Shown piece by piece: positions 30,851 to 40,065 of a stretch of DNA of 64,000 nucleotides (position 1 is the stretch's first letter; every line of letters begins with the position of its first letter). Where the stretch lies: the NCBI RefSeq assembly GCF_024666595.1, contig NZ_CP088296.1, forward strand, positions 2,532,501-2,596,500, read 5' to 3'. The notes beneath the pieces were generated by a model. That model ran no database searches, was not told where the DNA came from, and saw nothing but the letters and a program-made list of their open reading frames with translations. A program made the translations under genes and the position numbers. This DNA is from Sphingomonas sp. J315 (GTDB lineage Bacteria; Pseudomonadota; Alphaproteobacteria; Sphingomonadales; Sphingomonadaceae).

Positions 30851-31510
30851 TCAGAAACGGAAGCCAACGCCCACCGCGACCTGATGCCGATCGGTATCGA
30901 TGTCGAAATCCTCGGTGATCGCGCCATTGTCATATTCGAAATTCGCCTTCGAATAGTTGGAATAGCGATATTCGAGCTTGGCATAGGTGTTGGTCCCGAT
31001 CGCCTTCTCGACGCCAGCACCGATCCGCCAGCCGTCCAGCTCGAAATTCTCGCGCAGCTCGGTCGTGCCGTCGGTGGCGAGTACGTTCAGCCGTGCATTG
31101 GTGTAACCGCCCTTGGCATAGATCAGCGTGCTCGGCGAGGCGAGGACGCCGGCGCGCAGGCCGACATAGATATCCCGACCGGTGCCGACTTCGCCAAAGC
31201 CGAAGAAATTGGGGTCGGTCGACCGCGCCTCGACCTTACCGGTCGGATCGGACAGCTCCGCCTCGACGCCGACCACTGCGCCGCCGACGCCGATGTCGTA
31301 GCCCAGCTCGACGCCATAGAGGAAGCCGTCGACATTCTGGTCGTCGCCATCGATATCGCTGTCCTCGGTGCTGCCCGGACGGATGATGTCATAGCCGCCG
31401 ACGACGCCGACGCGGAAGCCGGTGAAGGTCGGGTCGGTGCTGTCCTGGGCGAGAGCCGGAGCCGCGATCATGGTCGATGCGGCCAGTGCGGCGGCGATTG
31501 CGTAACGCAT
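30851..31510 (-). CDS. outer membrane beta-barrel protein
   Basis: 219 residues. The signal peptide (RYAIAAALAASTMIAAPALA) is followed by alternating amphipathic strands (FTGFRVGVVGGYDII; DIYVGLRAGVLA; TYAKLEYRYSNYS) and a C-terminal Phe (QVAVGVGFRF), the classic outer-membrane targeting end. An eight-stranded barrel of the OmpA-transmembrane/porin-like class is likely. ATG 31510 follows AAGGAG at seven bases. A terminator follows the gene. The specific role is unknown; relatives serve as structural surface proteins. Confidence 0.88.
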   Translation of the reverse strand: MRYAIAAALAASTMIAAPALAQDSTDPTFTGFRVGVVGGYDIIRPGSTEDSDIDGDDQNVDGFLYGVELGYDIGVGGAVVGVEAELSDPTGKVEARSTDPNFFGFGEVGTGRDIYVGLRAGVLASPSTLIYAKGGYTNARLNVLATDGTTELRENFELDGWRIGAGVEKAIGTNTYAKLEYRYSNYSKANFEYDNGAITEDFDIDTDRHQVAVGVGFRF

Positions 31511-31528
31511 ACAAAACTCCTTGTACTG

Positions 31529-31544
31529 GACCCGTTTGCGGGTC
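31529..31544 (-). promoter_or_regulatory. small hairpin in the leader of the barrel gene
   Basis: GACCCG-CAAA-CGGGTC on the minus strand ends about 10 bases before the AAGGAG of the outer-membrane protein gene. It could protect the 5' end of an abundant mRNA. Speculative. Confidence 0.35.
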
Positions 31545-31643
31545 GGGAGGTCAAATGGCGCTGCGCCGCACAAGTTGCATGAACGCCGGATAAACGCGGA
31601 AAACCGTTGCCTTTTGGCCACACGGAACCCAAGCAATGCGGCT

Positions 31644-32270
31644 ATGCGCAAGGGACGCGATTTTATTGCACGGCACGGCGAGACGGTGTTCAACGCGGCG
31701 CGGCGGTTGCAGGGCGATTACCCGCACACCCCGCTGACCCGCGCCGGATTCGCGCAGGCGGACGAGATGGGCCGCGCACTCGCCGGTCTGCTCGGGGCCG
31801 CGCCGGCGCTGACATTATGGGCGTCGAACACTGGGCGCGCGCTTCAGACGCTGGCTGTGATGGCCGAGCATCTCGAGCTCGACTGGCACGCGGCGCGGCA
31901 GGATGCACGGCTGACCGAGATCGGCATGGGGTGCTGGGGTGGACGCTATTATGACGAACTGGTTGCGGGCGATCTGCCAGTCCTCGCCGCGACCGGGCTG
32001 CTCTACCCCGCCCCCGATGGCGAGAGCTATTCCGAGATTGCGGCGCGCGTTTCGGCCTGGCTCGGCGACACGGATGAAGATCCCGGTGATCGCCTGATCG
32101 TCATGCACGGCATTTCCAGCCGGGTGCTGCGCGGGGTGATGACGGGGCAGGGCGCGCACCCTGAATTCGCGACCCCGATAGCGCCGGGCCTGCCGCAAGG
32201 TTCGGTGGTGATGATCGAGCGCGGAGTGGAGACGGTCGTGCATCTGGGCACCGGGCGAGCGCCGGCATGA
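31644..32270 (+). CDS. histidine phosphatase family protein (phosphoglycerate mutase-like)
   Basis: 208 residues from ATG 31644. The phosphohistidine motif R10-H11-G12 (IARHGETVF) is close to the N-terminus. The second His is in LIVMHGISSRVLRG. These mark the branch-1 histidine phosphatases (PGAM/CobC-like). Substrate unknown. Its stop overlaps the next ATG (ATGA), so the IalB-like gene is co-translated. Confidence 0.88.
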   Translation: MRKGRDFIARHGETVFNAARRLQGDYPHTPLTRAGFAQADEMGRALAGLLGAAPALTLWASNTGRALQTLAVMAEHLELDWHAARQDARLTEIGMGCWGGRYYDELVAGDLPVLAATGLLYPAPDGESYSEIAARVSAWLGDTDEDPGDRLIVMHGISSRVLRGVMTGQGAHPEFATPIAPGLPQGSVVMIERGVETVVHLGTGRAPA

Positions 32271-32731
32271 TCGCGCTGCTGCTCGCCGCTGCGTTTGCCG
32301 TGCAGGGGCAGGGACGCGAGTCTCTCGGCGTGTTCGACGGCTGGGGGGCGTTCCGCGACGCAGCGCCGGCGCGCTGCTACGCGATCGGCCAGCCAGTACG
32401 GGGCAGAGCTGGAGCATTTGCCAGCATCGCCAACTGGCCGCGATCCGGCGCGCGCAACCAGTTCCATGTTCGACTGAGCCGCGCCCGCGATCCGCGTGCC
32501 AAGGTGACGTTGGCGATCGGGGAGCGGCGGTTCGAACTGATCGCCGGGGCAAGCGATGCCTGGGCACCCGATCCGCGCACCGATCGCGCAATCGTCGCCG
32601 CGATCCGTTCAAGCCGGTCGATGAGCGTCGAGAGCGTCGCGCGCGGCGGCGGCGCCTTTGCCGATGTCTATGCGCTCAAGGGCGCGGCGACCGCGATCGA
32701 CGCCGCCGCGATGGGTTGCGCGCGGCGGTAA
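32267..32731 (+). CDS. IalB-like (invasion-associated locus B family) secreted protein
   Basis: 154 residues with a short signal peptide (LLLAAAFAVQG). The pattern GAFRDAAPARCYAIGQPV...FHVRLSRARDPRAKVTLAIG followed by a GASDAWAPD segment resembles IalB-like periplasmic proteins of sphingomonads. The general role is unclear. Coupled to the histidine phosphatase by a 4-base overlap. Family call is by pattern memory, moderately sure. Confidence 0.6.
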   Translation: MIALLLAAAFAVQGQGRESLGVFDGWGAFRDAAPARCYAIGQPVRGRAGAFASIANWPRSGARNQFHVRLSRARDPRAKVTLAIGERRFELIAGASDAWAPDPRTDRAIVAAIRSSRSMSVESVARGGGAFADVYALKGAATAIDAAAMGCARR

Positions 32732-32748
32732 GGCCGCGCGCTGGCCGA

Positions 32749-33150
32749 TTATTGCTGCTGGCCTGGCGTCGGGCTTGGCGTCGGTGCCGGAGCGCCTGTC
32801 TGCTGCCCGTCGCGCACGGCGATGATCTCGGCCTGGACCTTCTCCTTCACCGTCGGGTCGCTCTGGGCGAGCGTAGCGATCTGGTTGAACCGCGCCGTTT
32901 CAAGTCCTGCAGCGGTCACCGCCTCAGTCATTTTGGCGGTCTTGTCGGCGGCGGGAATCGACACATCCTTGGTGACGGCATCGGCGGCGAGCGCAGCCTT
33001 GGCGAACATCTTGATCTCGGCGTCGGTGACCGGGGCGGGGGTCGCCGTTTCGGTCTGGGTAGGCGGAGCTGCGGGCGCGGCGGTCTGGGCGATGGCAGGC
33101 GAGGCGATCAAAGCGGACGCGGCCAGCGCCCAGCGGGTCAAATGGGTCAA
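32749..33150 (-). CDS. DUF4168 domain-containing secreted protein
   Basis: 133 residues. A signal peptide (WALAASALIASPAIAQ) is followed by a Pro/Thr-rich linker and a helical domain, DAEIKMFAKAALAAD...AGLETARFNQIATLAQSDPTVKEKV, which fits DUF4168. It ends in a Pro/Gln-rich tail. Periplasmic, function unknown. Convergent with the IalB-like gene. Confidence 0.75.
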   Translation of the reverse strand: MTHLTRWALAASALIASPAIAQTAAPAAPPTQTETATPAPVTDAEIKMFAKAALAADAVTKDVSIPAADKTAKMTEAVTAAGLETARFNQIATLAQSDPTVKEKVQAEIIAVRDGQQTGAPAPTPSPTPGQQQ

Positions 33151-33308
33151 GGTGAAACTCCAAAGTCATTGGAAACAAAGCGTCTGGGACGCGCACCACA
33201 AGAATTTGAGACCCCAACCCAGATGCGCAACCCTTCCTCGGCGGGCCGTGGCTCCCCCGGGATGGGCGGGGCATGGAAATGCGGCGTCACTTCCGCTATA
33301 GGCGCGCC

Positions 33309-34516
33309 ATGCAGTCAGTCTCGTCGCCTCCCATGCCCATCCCCGGGCACATCGATCCCGTGCCCGTTCCGCGCAGCCTGAAACCGCGTGCCGATGGGCG
33401 CATCGACCTGCTCGGCCTGTCCAAGGCGGACCTGCGCATGGCGCTGGAGACGGCGCAGCTTGAGCCGAAACAGGCCAAGTTGCGCGCGAAGCAATTGTGG
33501 CACTGGATCTATCATCGCGGGGCCACCGATTTCGCGCTGATGACCGATATTTCCAAGGCGATGCAGCCCTGGCTGGCGCAGCGATTCGTAATCTCGCGGC
33601 CCGAGGTGGTCGAAGCGCAGGTATCGACCGACGGAACGCGCAAATGGCTGCTGCGGTCCGACGACGGTCAAGATTACGAGATGGTGTTCATCCCCGACGC
33701 TGATCGGGGCACCCTGTGCGTATCGTCGCAGGTCGGCTGTACGCTCAACTGTCGCTTTTGCCACACCGGCACGATGCGGCTCGTCCGCAACCTCGAACCC
33801 GGCGAAATCGTCGGGCAGGTGATGCTGGCGCGCGACGCGCTGGGCGAGTGGCCGAGCCAGCCCGAGGGACGGATGCTCACCAACATCGTGATGATGGGGA
33901 TGGGCGAGCCGCTCTATAATTTCGACAATGTCCGCGATTCGTTGAAGATCGTGATGGACGGCGACGGGATCGCGTTGTCGAAGCGACGCATCACCTTGTC
34001 GACCAGCGGCGTCGTGCCGATGATGGCGCGCGCGGGGAGGAGATCGGGGTCAACCTCGCCGTCTCGCTCCATGCGGTGACCAAGGAAGTGCGCGACGAGA
34101 TCGTGCCGTTGAACCGCAAATTCGGGATCGAGGAGCTGCTCCAGGCGTGCGCCGACTATCCCGGCGCGAACAATGCCCGGCGGATCACCTTCGAATATGT
34201 GATGCTCCGTGACAAGAACGACAGCGATGCCGATGCGCGTGAGCTGGTGCGGTTGATCAAGCAGTACAAGCTGCCCGCCAAGGTCAACCTGATCCCGTTC
34301 AACCCCTGGCCCGGCGCGCCCTATGAATGCTCGACGCCCGAGCGGATTCGCGCGTTTCAGGAGATCGTGTTCGGGGCCGGCATCTCCGCCCCGGCGCGCA
34401 CCCCGCGCGGGCGCGACATCGATGCAGCCTGCGGTCAGCTCAAGACGGCGAGCGAGAAGAAGAGCCGCGCCGAGCTGGACCGTCTGGCCGAGGAAAAGCA
34501 GGCGGCGCTAGGCTAA
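33309..34516 (+). CDS. rlmN: 23S rRNA (adenine2503-C2)/tRNA methyltransferase RlmN (frameshifted near 34035)
   Basis: Radical-SAM enzyme that methylates A2503 of 23S rRNA and A37 of some tRNAs. The cluster motif is C144-x3-C148-x2-C151 (GCTLNCRFC). The methyl-carrying Cys is in [13 protein letters not shown] near the C-terminus, with C137 (GTLCVSS) matching the other conserved Cys. The frame breaks at GCGGGGAGGAG: five G instead of four restores [15 protein letters not shown], with total length about 402 residues. Likely an indel error, since all catalytic residues remain. Its 3' end overlaps phzF by 9 bases. Confidence 0.93.
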
Positions 34517-35347
34517 GGATGCGCCCCGGGCAACGGTCGCGGTGCGTCCGCCGATCCAGACATGGCCGTCGGCATTGATCCGTGCCGCGACTCGCCCATC
34601 ACATCCGGTCATTCGGCCCTGCGCGGCGGTATAGCTGCCCTGCGCCAACCCGGCTTCGAACAGATATTGCGCGGTCGCTGCGTTGAGGCTGCCGGTCACT
34701 GGATCCTCGACCAGTCGGCCATTGCCGTCGGTGAAGAAGGCGCGCAGCTCGAACGCGATGTCGCTACCGTCGGGATGCGGGCCGACCAGCCCGATATCGG
34801 TGCCGACCGGCGCGCGCGCGGGCGGATCGACCGCGAGCACATCCGCCGCCGTGCGCAGCCGCAACAGCTGCCAGCCGGGCCCGTTATTCGCGTGAACCGC
34901 ATCGACGATCGCCTCGGCTGGCACATTGGCGAGCCGTGCGGCCTCGGCGCGCTCGGTGTCGCTGAGCCGACCGGACCGGATCAGCGGCGGGGCGCGGAAG
35001 GATAGCATTTCGCCGTCGCGCGCGATCGGGACCAGCCCCGCGCCGCATTGCTGGACGATCAGCGCCGGATCGCGCGGTACGCCGCCTGCCTCAAGCCAGG
35101 CATGGCAGGTGCCAAGCGTGGGATGTCCGGCAAAGGGCAGTTCGCCCGCGGGGTAGAAGATGCGGACCTGATAATCCGCGCCCGGATCGGTGGCGGGGAT
35201 CAGGAAGGTCGTTTCCGAAAAGCCCAGCCAGCGGGTCAGGGCAAGCATCGCATCGGCGTCCATCGCCGCGGCGTCGTGCACGACCGCCAGCGGGTTGCCG
35301 GTGTTTCCGTCCGCCCCGAATACGTCGACCAGATCGAGCTTCATCAT
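34508..35347 (-). CDS. PhzF family isomerase/epimerase
   Basis: 279 residues with the DAP-epimerase-like fold of PhzF. The N-terminal [17 protein letters not shown], the catalytic-Glu region [12 protein letters not shown], and [20 protein letters not shown] are diagnostic. PhzF isomerises dihydro-hydroxyanthranilate in phenazine synthesis, but most homologues have unknown substrates and no phenazine genes are nearby. Starts at 35347 and 35344 (ATGATG) are both possible behind GGGGGAT. Divergent from the TSUP gene. Confidence 0.9.
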   Translation of the reverse strand: MMKLDLVDVFGADGNTGNPLAVVHDAAAMDADAMLALTRWLGFSETTFLIPATDPGADYQVRIFYPAGELPFAGHPTLGTCHAWLEAGGVPRDPALIVQQCGAGLVPIARDGEMLSFRAPPLIRSGRLSDTERAEAARLANVPAEAIVDAVHANNGPGWQLLRLRTAADVLAVDPPARAPVGTDIGLVGPHPDGSDIAFELRAFFTDGNGRLVEDPVTGSLNAATAQYLFEAGLAQGSYTAAQGRMTGCDGRVAARINADGHVWIGGRTATVARGASLA

Positions 35348-35408
35348 ATCCCCCGGTTTGTCCGTGCGGGACTTGTGGTGCCTGGCGGCATCCCGCAAGA
35401 GGCGGCAC

Positions 35409-36165
35409 ATGGATATGGCCGGACTATTCCTTGCCGCCGGGGCCGGCATATTGGGCGGCGCGATGAACGGGCTGGCGGGGGGGCGGTACGTTCGCCACGC
35501 TTCCGGCACTGATCGCGCTGGGCCTGCCCGCCAATATCGCCAATGCCACTTCCAACGTCGCGCTGCTGCCCGGCGCCGCGACCAGCGCATGGGGGTTTCG
35601 CGACGAGCTGGGGCCAGTAGCCGGGCTATCGGTGCTGCTGCTCGCCACCATCACCTTCACCGCCGGGCTGGCGGGCAGCCTGTTGCTGGTGCTGACGCCG
35701 AGTGACACGTTCGATGTAGTCATCCCCTGGTTGTTGCTGTTCGCGTTCGTCGTGATGGCGTTCGGGCGACGCGCGGCGGACTGGCTGCACGCGCGGGTGA
35801 CGATCGGGCGGCGGACGCTGATCGGGGCGCAGGGGCTGCTCGGCATTTATGGCGGCTATTTCGGTGGCGGAGTGGGGCTGATGACCACCGCGATCTACGG
35901 GCTGCTCGCGAATATCGAGCCGCGCGGGCTGTTCGCGATCCGCACCTTGATGCTCGCGGTCGCCAACCTCGCCGCCGCGTTCGTGTTCATCGGCTTCGCG
36001 ATGGTCGAGTGGCGCGCGTGTCTGCCGATGCTGGCCGGTTCGATCCTGGGCGGGTTCGGCGGCGCGGCGATCGGCAAGCGGATGTCGCCGGGCGTCGTGC
36101 GCGGTTGGACGTTGCTGGTGACGGCGGCGACGACGGTGATATTCTTCGTCCGTGCCTATGGATGA
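35409..36165 (+). CDS. TSUP family (TauE/SafE) membrane permease (frameshifted at 35477-35483)
   Basis: Polytopic protein of about 251 residues in the TauE/SafE sulfite/sulfonate exporter family. It opens FLAAGAGILGGAMNGLAGGG and ends in a repeat-like second half (GLLGIYGGYFGGGVGLMTTAIYGLL). A run of seven G breaks the frame; six restores GGGTFATLPALIALGLPANIANATSNV, the family hallmark. The stop overlaps the cytochrome b start, so it may export an oxyanion linked to the molybdoenzyme downstream (inference). Confidence 0.85.
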
Positions 36166-36889
36166 TCCTTCCTCGACGGTGATTCGTCGCCACGCGCTGG
36201 CAACGCGGATCTGGCACTGGGTCACCGCAATCAGCGTGATCATCCTGCTGGGCAGCGGGCTGATGATCCTCAACGCGCACGGTCAGCTTTATTGGGGCGA
36301 ATATGGCGCGAATTTCGACCGGCCCTGGTTCAAGCTGATCTGGTTCTTCGACACCGCGCGGGTGCCGGGATGGTTGACGATCCCCTCGACCTACAATCTT
36401 GCGCTGGCGCGGCGCTGGCACCTGTTCTTTGCGCTGGTGCTGGGGTTCGCGTTGCTGGCGTACATGATCGTCAGCCTGCTCAACCGGCATTTCCAGCGCG
36501 ATCTGCGCATCCGGTGGAGCGATCTGTCGCGCGGGCACCTGCGCGCCGATCTCAAGGCGCATTGGGCGTTGCGTTTCCACGATCCGGAAAATCCCCGCGC
36601 GTACAATATCTTCCAGAAGGCGAGCTATGCGGCGGTGATCTTCGTCCTGCTCCCGCTAGTCATCTTCACCGGACTTGCCATGTCGCCGGGGATGAATGCG
36701 GCCTGGCCCTGGCTACTCGATGTCTTTGGCGGGCGACAGAGTGCGCGGTCGATCCATTTCATCGTCGCGATGCTGTTGGCGCTGTTCATCATCGTCCACC
36801 TGACGCTGGTGATCCTCGCCGGGCCGGTGAACGAGGTGCGATCGATGCTCACCGGCAAGTGGCGCGTGCCGCCGGAGGATGCGCCATGA
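36158..36889 (+). CDS. cytochrome b/b6 domain protein (b561-like membrane electron carrier)
   Basis: 243 residues from ATG 36158 (GTG 36152 possible). Four or five helices are visible, with His residues suited to haem ligation: RIWHWVTAISVI in helix 1, RRWHLFFALVLG in helix 2 and a C-terminal HFIVAMLLALFIIVHL pair. This resembles Ni,Fe-hydrogenase-type cytochrome b subunits that pass electrons between the quinone pool and a periplasmic partner. It overlaps TSUP upstream by 8 bases and the molybdoenzyme downstream by ATGA, so it is almost certainly the redox partner of the latter. Confidence 0.9.
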   Translation: MDDPSSTVIRRHALATRIWHWVTAISVIILLGSGLMILNAHGQLYWGEYGANFDRPWFKLIWFFDTARVPGWLTIPSTYNLALARRWHLFFALVLGFALLAYMIVSLLNRHFQRDLRIRWSDLSRGHLRADLKAHWALRFHDPENPRAYNIFQKASYAAVIFVLLPLVIFTGLAMSPGMNAAWPWLLDVFGGRQSARSIHFIVAMLLALFIIVHLTLVILAGPVNEVRSMLTGKWRVPPEDAP

Positions 36890-37636
36890 CTCTCATCACC
36901 CGCCGCAACCTGATCGTCGCGGGGGCGGGCGGGCTGCTCGCCGGATGCGACCGTGTCGGGAAGAGCGAGGCAGGGCGCGACATCTTGTTCAAGGCGGAGG
37001 CGGTGCATCGCAGCCTTCAGCGGGTCATCACCAACCGCAACGCGCTCGCGCGAGAATTTTCACCCGAAGACATGTCGCCGCGCTTCCGGTCGAACGGCAC
37101 GCGCAACCCCGGCACGCCAGCCTATCAGGCGCTGGCGGCGAACCGCTTTGCCGACTGGCGGTTGCGCGTCGACGGGCTGGTCGCGCGTCCGCTCAGCCTG
37201 TCGCTCGACGACCTGCGGGCATTGCCGCAGCGCGCGCAGATCACGCGGCATGATTGCGTCGAGGGATGGAGCGCGATCGGCAAGTGGCAGGGACCGAAGC
37301 TGTCGGCGATCCTCGATGCGGCGGGTCTGCGCGATGGCGCGCGGTATCTGGTGTTCCACTGTGCCGACAGCCTGCGTGGTGGCGCCTATTATGAGTCGAT
37401 CGACCTGATCGACGCCTTTCACCCGCAGACGATCCTGGCCTGGGCAATGAATGACCGAATCCTGCCGGTGGCGCATGGCGCGCCGGTGCGGCTGCGGGTC
37501 GAGCGACAGCTCGGCTACAAGCACGCCAAATATGTCATGCGGATCGAGGCAGTGGCGTCGCTGGACGGTGTCGGGCGCGGCAAGGGGGGGATATTGGGAG
37601 GATGTCGCTGATTACGAATGGTATGCGGGGATTTAG
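36886..37636 (+). CDS. molybdopterin-dependent oxidoreductase, sulfite-oxidase fold, Tat lipoprotein (frameshifted at 37584-37590)
   Basis: Periplasmic Mo-cofactor enzyme of about 249 residues. The N-terminus is a Tat signal (ITRRNLIVAGAGGLLAGC) whose last residue Cys21 is a lipobox. Cys124 in RHDCVEGWSAIGKW is the expected molybdenum thiolate ligand, and ERQLGYKHAKYVM is a pterin-binding signature. Seven G break the last codons; six restores GGYWEDVADYEWYAGI, the conserved family end at 37636. No dimerisation domain follows, so it is YedY/MsrP-sized. Substrate unknown (sulfite, sulfoxide or other). Confidence 0.88.
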
Positions 37637-37652
37637 CTTCGCGGCTTAACCC

Positions 37653-37668
37653 CTTCGCACTTGCGAAG
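37653..37668. promoter_or_regulatory. inverted repeat between the molybdoenzyme gene and cfa
   Basis: CTTCGCA-CT-TGCGAAG is a perfect 7-bp inverted repeat 28-43 bases before the cyclopropane synthase ATG. It could be an operator or a weak terminator hairpin; no T-run follows. Confidence 0.4.
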
Positions 37669-37695
37669 AAGTGCCGAGCCGTTAGCCTGTCATCC

Positions 37696-38922
37696 ATGGC
37701 GCTGATCGACCATTTCTTCACCCGCGCGGTGAAGCGCGGCGAGCTCACTGTGATCCACGCGGATGGCAGCGCGCGCAGTTTCGGTGCGCCGGATGCTGAT
37801 CTGGCACCCGTCACGATCCGCTTTACGCATCCATCGGTGGGTCGTCATATTCTGACCGATCCGGCGCTGGGAGCTGCCGAAAGCTTCATGGACGGGCAGC
37901 TGGTGATCGAGCGAGGCGACATCCTCGCCTTGCTGCGCCTGATGACCGCGAACAACCGGTGGGAGGACAAGACCGGCAACTTGACGCCCGGCGCGTTCAG
38001 GCGCGCGTTCGACAATGTCCGTTTCCGGCTCGACCGGGTGAACATGGCGCGGCGGTCGAAGCGCAATGTCGCACATCATTACGACCTGTCGGCACGGCTA
38101 TACGACCTGTTCCTCGACGCCGACCGGCAATATTCGATGGCCTATTTCACCGATCCGGCGAACAGCCTGGAACAGGCGCAGCTGGACAAGAAGGCGCATA
38201 TCGCGGCCAAATTGGCGATCCAGCCGGGCATGTCGGTGCTCGACATCGGCTGCGGCTGGGGCGGGATGGCGCTCTACCTGCACGAAAAGACCGGGGCGGA
38301 GGTGCTGGGGGTCACGCTGAGCGAGGAGCAGCTCAAAGTCGCGCGCGCGGGGGCGGAGGCGGCGGGGGTGGCGGGCAAGGTGCGGTTCGAGCTGATCGAC
38401 TATCGCCACGTCACCGGGCAATTCGATCGGATCGTGTCGGTCGGCATGTTCGAACATGTCGGCCCGGCGCATTATCGCACCTTCTTCGCCAAATGCCGCG
38501 AGCTGCTGACGCCCGACGGGGTGATGCTGCTCCACACGATCGGACGCGCGGGTGGGCCGGGGGTGACCGATGCGTTCACCGCCAAGTATATCTTCCCCGG
38601 CGGCTATATCCCGGCGCTGTCGGAAATCCTGCGCGGGCATGAGGAATTGCGCTTTTTCCTGACCGATGTGGAGGTGCTGCGCCTGCATTACGGCCATACG
38701 CTTCAGCATTGGTACGACCGCGCAATGGCCGCGCGCGACCAGATCGTCGCGCTGTACGACGAGCGCTTCTTCGCGATGTGGACCTATTATCTCGCCGGGT
38801 CGCTGGTCAGCTTCGAGAATGGCGGGCTGGTCAATTACCAGCTGCAATATTGCCGTTCGCGCACCGCGCTGCCGATCACCCGGGACTATATGGCAGAGGA
38901 GGAAGCGCGGCTGCGCAGCTGA
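37696..38922 (+). CDS. cfa: cyclopropane-fatty-acyl-phospholipid synthase
   Basis: SAM-dependent enzyme that adds a methylene to unsaturated acyl chains of membrane phospholipids. The 408-residue protein has an N-terminal sterol-carrier-like part (ESFMDGQLVIERGDILALL), the NVAHHYDLSARLYDLFLD segment typical of CFA synthases, SAM motif I VLDIGCGWGGMALYL and GMFEHVGPAHYRTFF. C-terminal FENGGLVNYQLQ fits. ATG 37696 was chosen on family alignment of MALIDHFF. Envelope-stress roles are known for the family. Confidence 0.94.
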   Translation: MALIDHFFTRAVKRGELTVIHADGSARSFGAPDADLAPVTIRFTHPSVGRHILTDPALGAAESFMDGQLVIERGDILALLRLMTANNRWEDKTGNLTPGAFRRAFDNVRFRLDRVNMARRSKRNVAHHYDLSARLYDLFLDADRQYSMAYFTDPANSLEQAQLDKKAHIAAKLAIQPGMSVLDIGCGWGGMALYLHEKTGAEVLGVTLSEEQLKVARAGAEAAGVAGKVRFELIDYRHVTGQFDRIVSVGMFEHVGPAHYRTFFAKCRELLTPDGVMLLHTIGRAGGPGVTDAFTAKYIFPGGYIPALSEILRGHEELRFFLTDVEVLRLHYGHTLQHWYDRAMAARDQIVALYDERFFAMWTYYLAGSLVSFENGGLVNYQLQYCRSRTALPITRDYMAEEEARLRS

Positions 38923-39300
38923 TTACTGGACGCCGATCTGCTCGACGTCTGCGCCGAGATAGGTGCCGAGTTCCGCACGTGTCACCTTGCCGTCGCCATC
39001 CTTGTCGACCGCAGCGAACCACGCATCGGCCTTTGCCCAATCGGTACGCGGCGAGCTGACCGGCGCGCGCGGTGCGCTCGCCTTCTTCGACTGGCGCGCT
39101 GCGGCATAGGTCGCCTCCGCGCTCCCCTCGAAATCGAAGCGCGCGCGCACTTCGTCGCGCTCGATCGACCCGTCTTCGTTGAGGTCCAGATCGGCGAAGC
39201 GCTCGGCGGCGCGGCGCTCGGCTTCGGCTCTGGGCAACGGGCCGGGGGCGACGCCCATCGGCTGTGCCTGAAACGCGAGCAGGGCGAGGGCGACGTTCAT
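38923..39300 (-). CDS. EF-hand domain secreted protein
   Basis: 125 residues. A short hydrophobic start (VALALLAFQA) is followed by two canonical Ca2+ loops, DLNEDGSIERDE (about 39-50) and DKDGDGKVTRAE (about 98-109). The region between is basic and Ala-rich. Likely periplasmic calcium binder. Its start overlaps the CDP-alcohol phosphotransferase stop by 4 bases, so the pair is co-translated. Confidence 0.85.
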   Translation of the reverse strand: MNVALALLAFQAQPMGVAPGPLPRAEAERRAAERFADLDLNEDGSIERDEVRARFDFEGSAEATYAAARQSKKASAPRAPVSSPRTDWAKADAWFAAVDKDGDGKVTRAELGTYLGADVEQIGVQ

Positions 39301-39977
39301 GGCCGTCGCTCCAGTGCCGCGAGCCGTCGTCCGGTCGTGATCGTCTGCACCAGGAACAGCAGGATCAGGATCGTGCCGATCCCGCCGACAAACAGGTCAA
39401 AGCCGGAAATTGTGCCGAACAGACCGCGATCCGGCCCCAGTACCCACATCATCACCGTCATGCCAATCAGCATCAGCCGCAATTCCGTCGGCCCCGCAGC
39501 AAGATAGGACAGGCGCAGTTCGCCGACCACGCGCGCCGACAGAAAGGCGTGAATCGACATCAGCAAATATCCGGCCAACGCGATCATCGCGATGTCCATC
39601 GTCACGAAGGGGCTGAGCCCAATCCCTGCGACGATCAGCAGATTGGCCAGCCCGTCGCAGCTATGGTCGATGAAATAGCCATAGGACGGCCGCTCGATCC
39701 GCCGCCATCGCGCCAGGCTGCCGTCAAGCGAGTCGCCGAACCATTGCACCGCATAGCCCGCCAGCGTGAGCGCGAGCCAGTCCATGCTCCAATTGCTCGC
39801 GACATAGCCGACGAAGACCATCACCGCGCCGATCATGCCGATCGCGGTCAGAATGTCCGGCGTGACCGCAGATGGCATATGCGCGCACAGCCAGTTGAGG
39901 ATTCGGCGCTCGCTTGCCGCCAGCCAATTCTGCTGGACCCGCTCGAGTGCGGGCGGCGCCTGTCGTTGATCTGTCAT
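39297..39977 (-). CDS. CDP-alcohol phosphatidyltransferase family protein
   Basis: 226-residue membrane enzyme. The signature DSLDGSLARWRRIERPSYG...DHSCD matches D(x2)DG(x2)AR(x8)G(x3)D(x3)D, the catalytic Mg site. Six hydrophobic helices. It would transfer a phosphatidyl group from CDP-diacylglycerol to an alcohol (inositol-, glycerol- or other type not resolvable). It is coupled to an EF-hand gene downstream. Confidence 0.9.
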   Translation of the reverse strand: MTDQRQAPPALERVQQNWLAASERRILNWLCAHMPSAVTPDILTAIGMIGAVMVFVGYVASNWSMDWLALTLAGYAVQWFGDSLDGSLARWRRIERPSYGYFIDHSCDGLANLLIVAGIGLSPFVTMDIAMIALAGYLLMSIHAFLSARVVGELRLSYLAAGPTELRLMLIGMTVMMWVLGPDRGLFGTISGFDLFVGGIGTILILLFLVQTITTGRRLAALERRP

Positions 39978-40065
39978 ACTTCCCTATCCTCCATGCGGGA
40001 GGTTCGGGCAATGCCGTGAATAGACGGGGTGCGTCCCGTTCCGGCCAGAGCGAGTGCCGCCTAAC

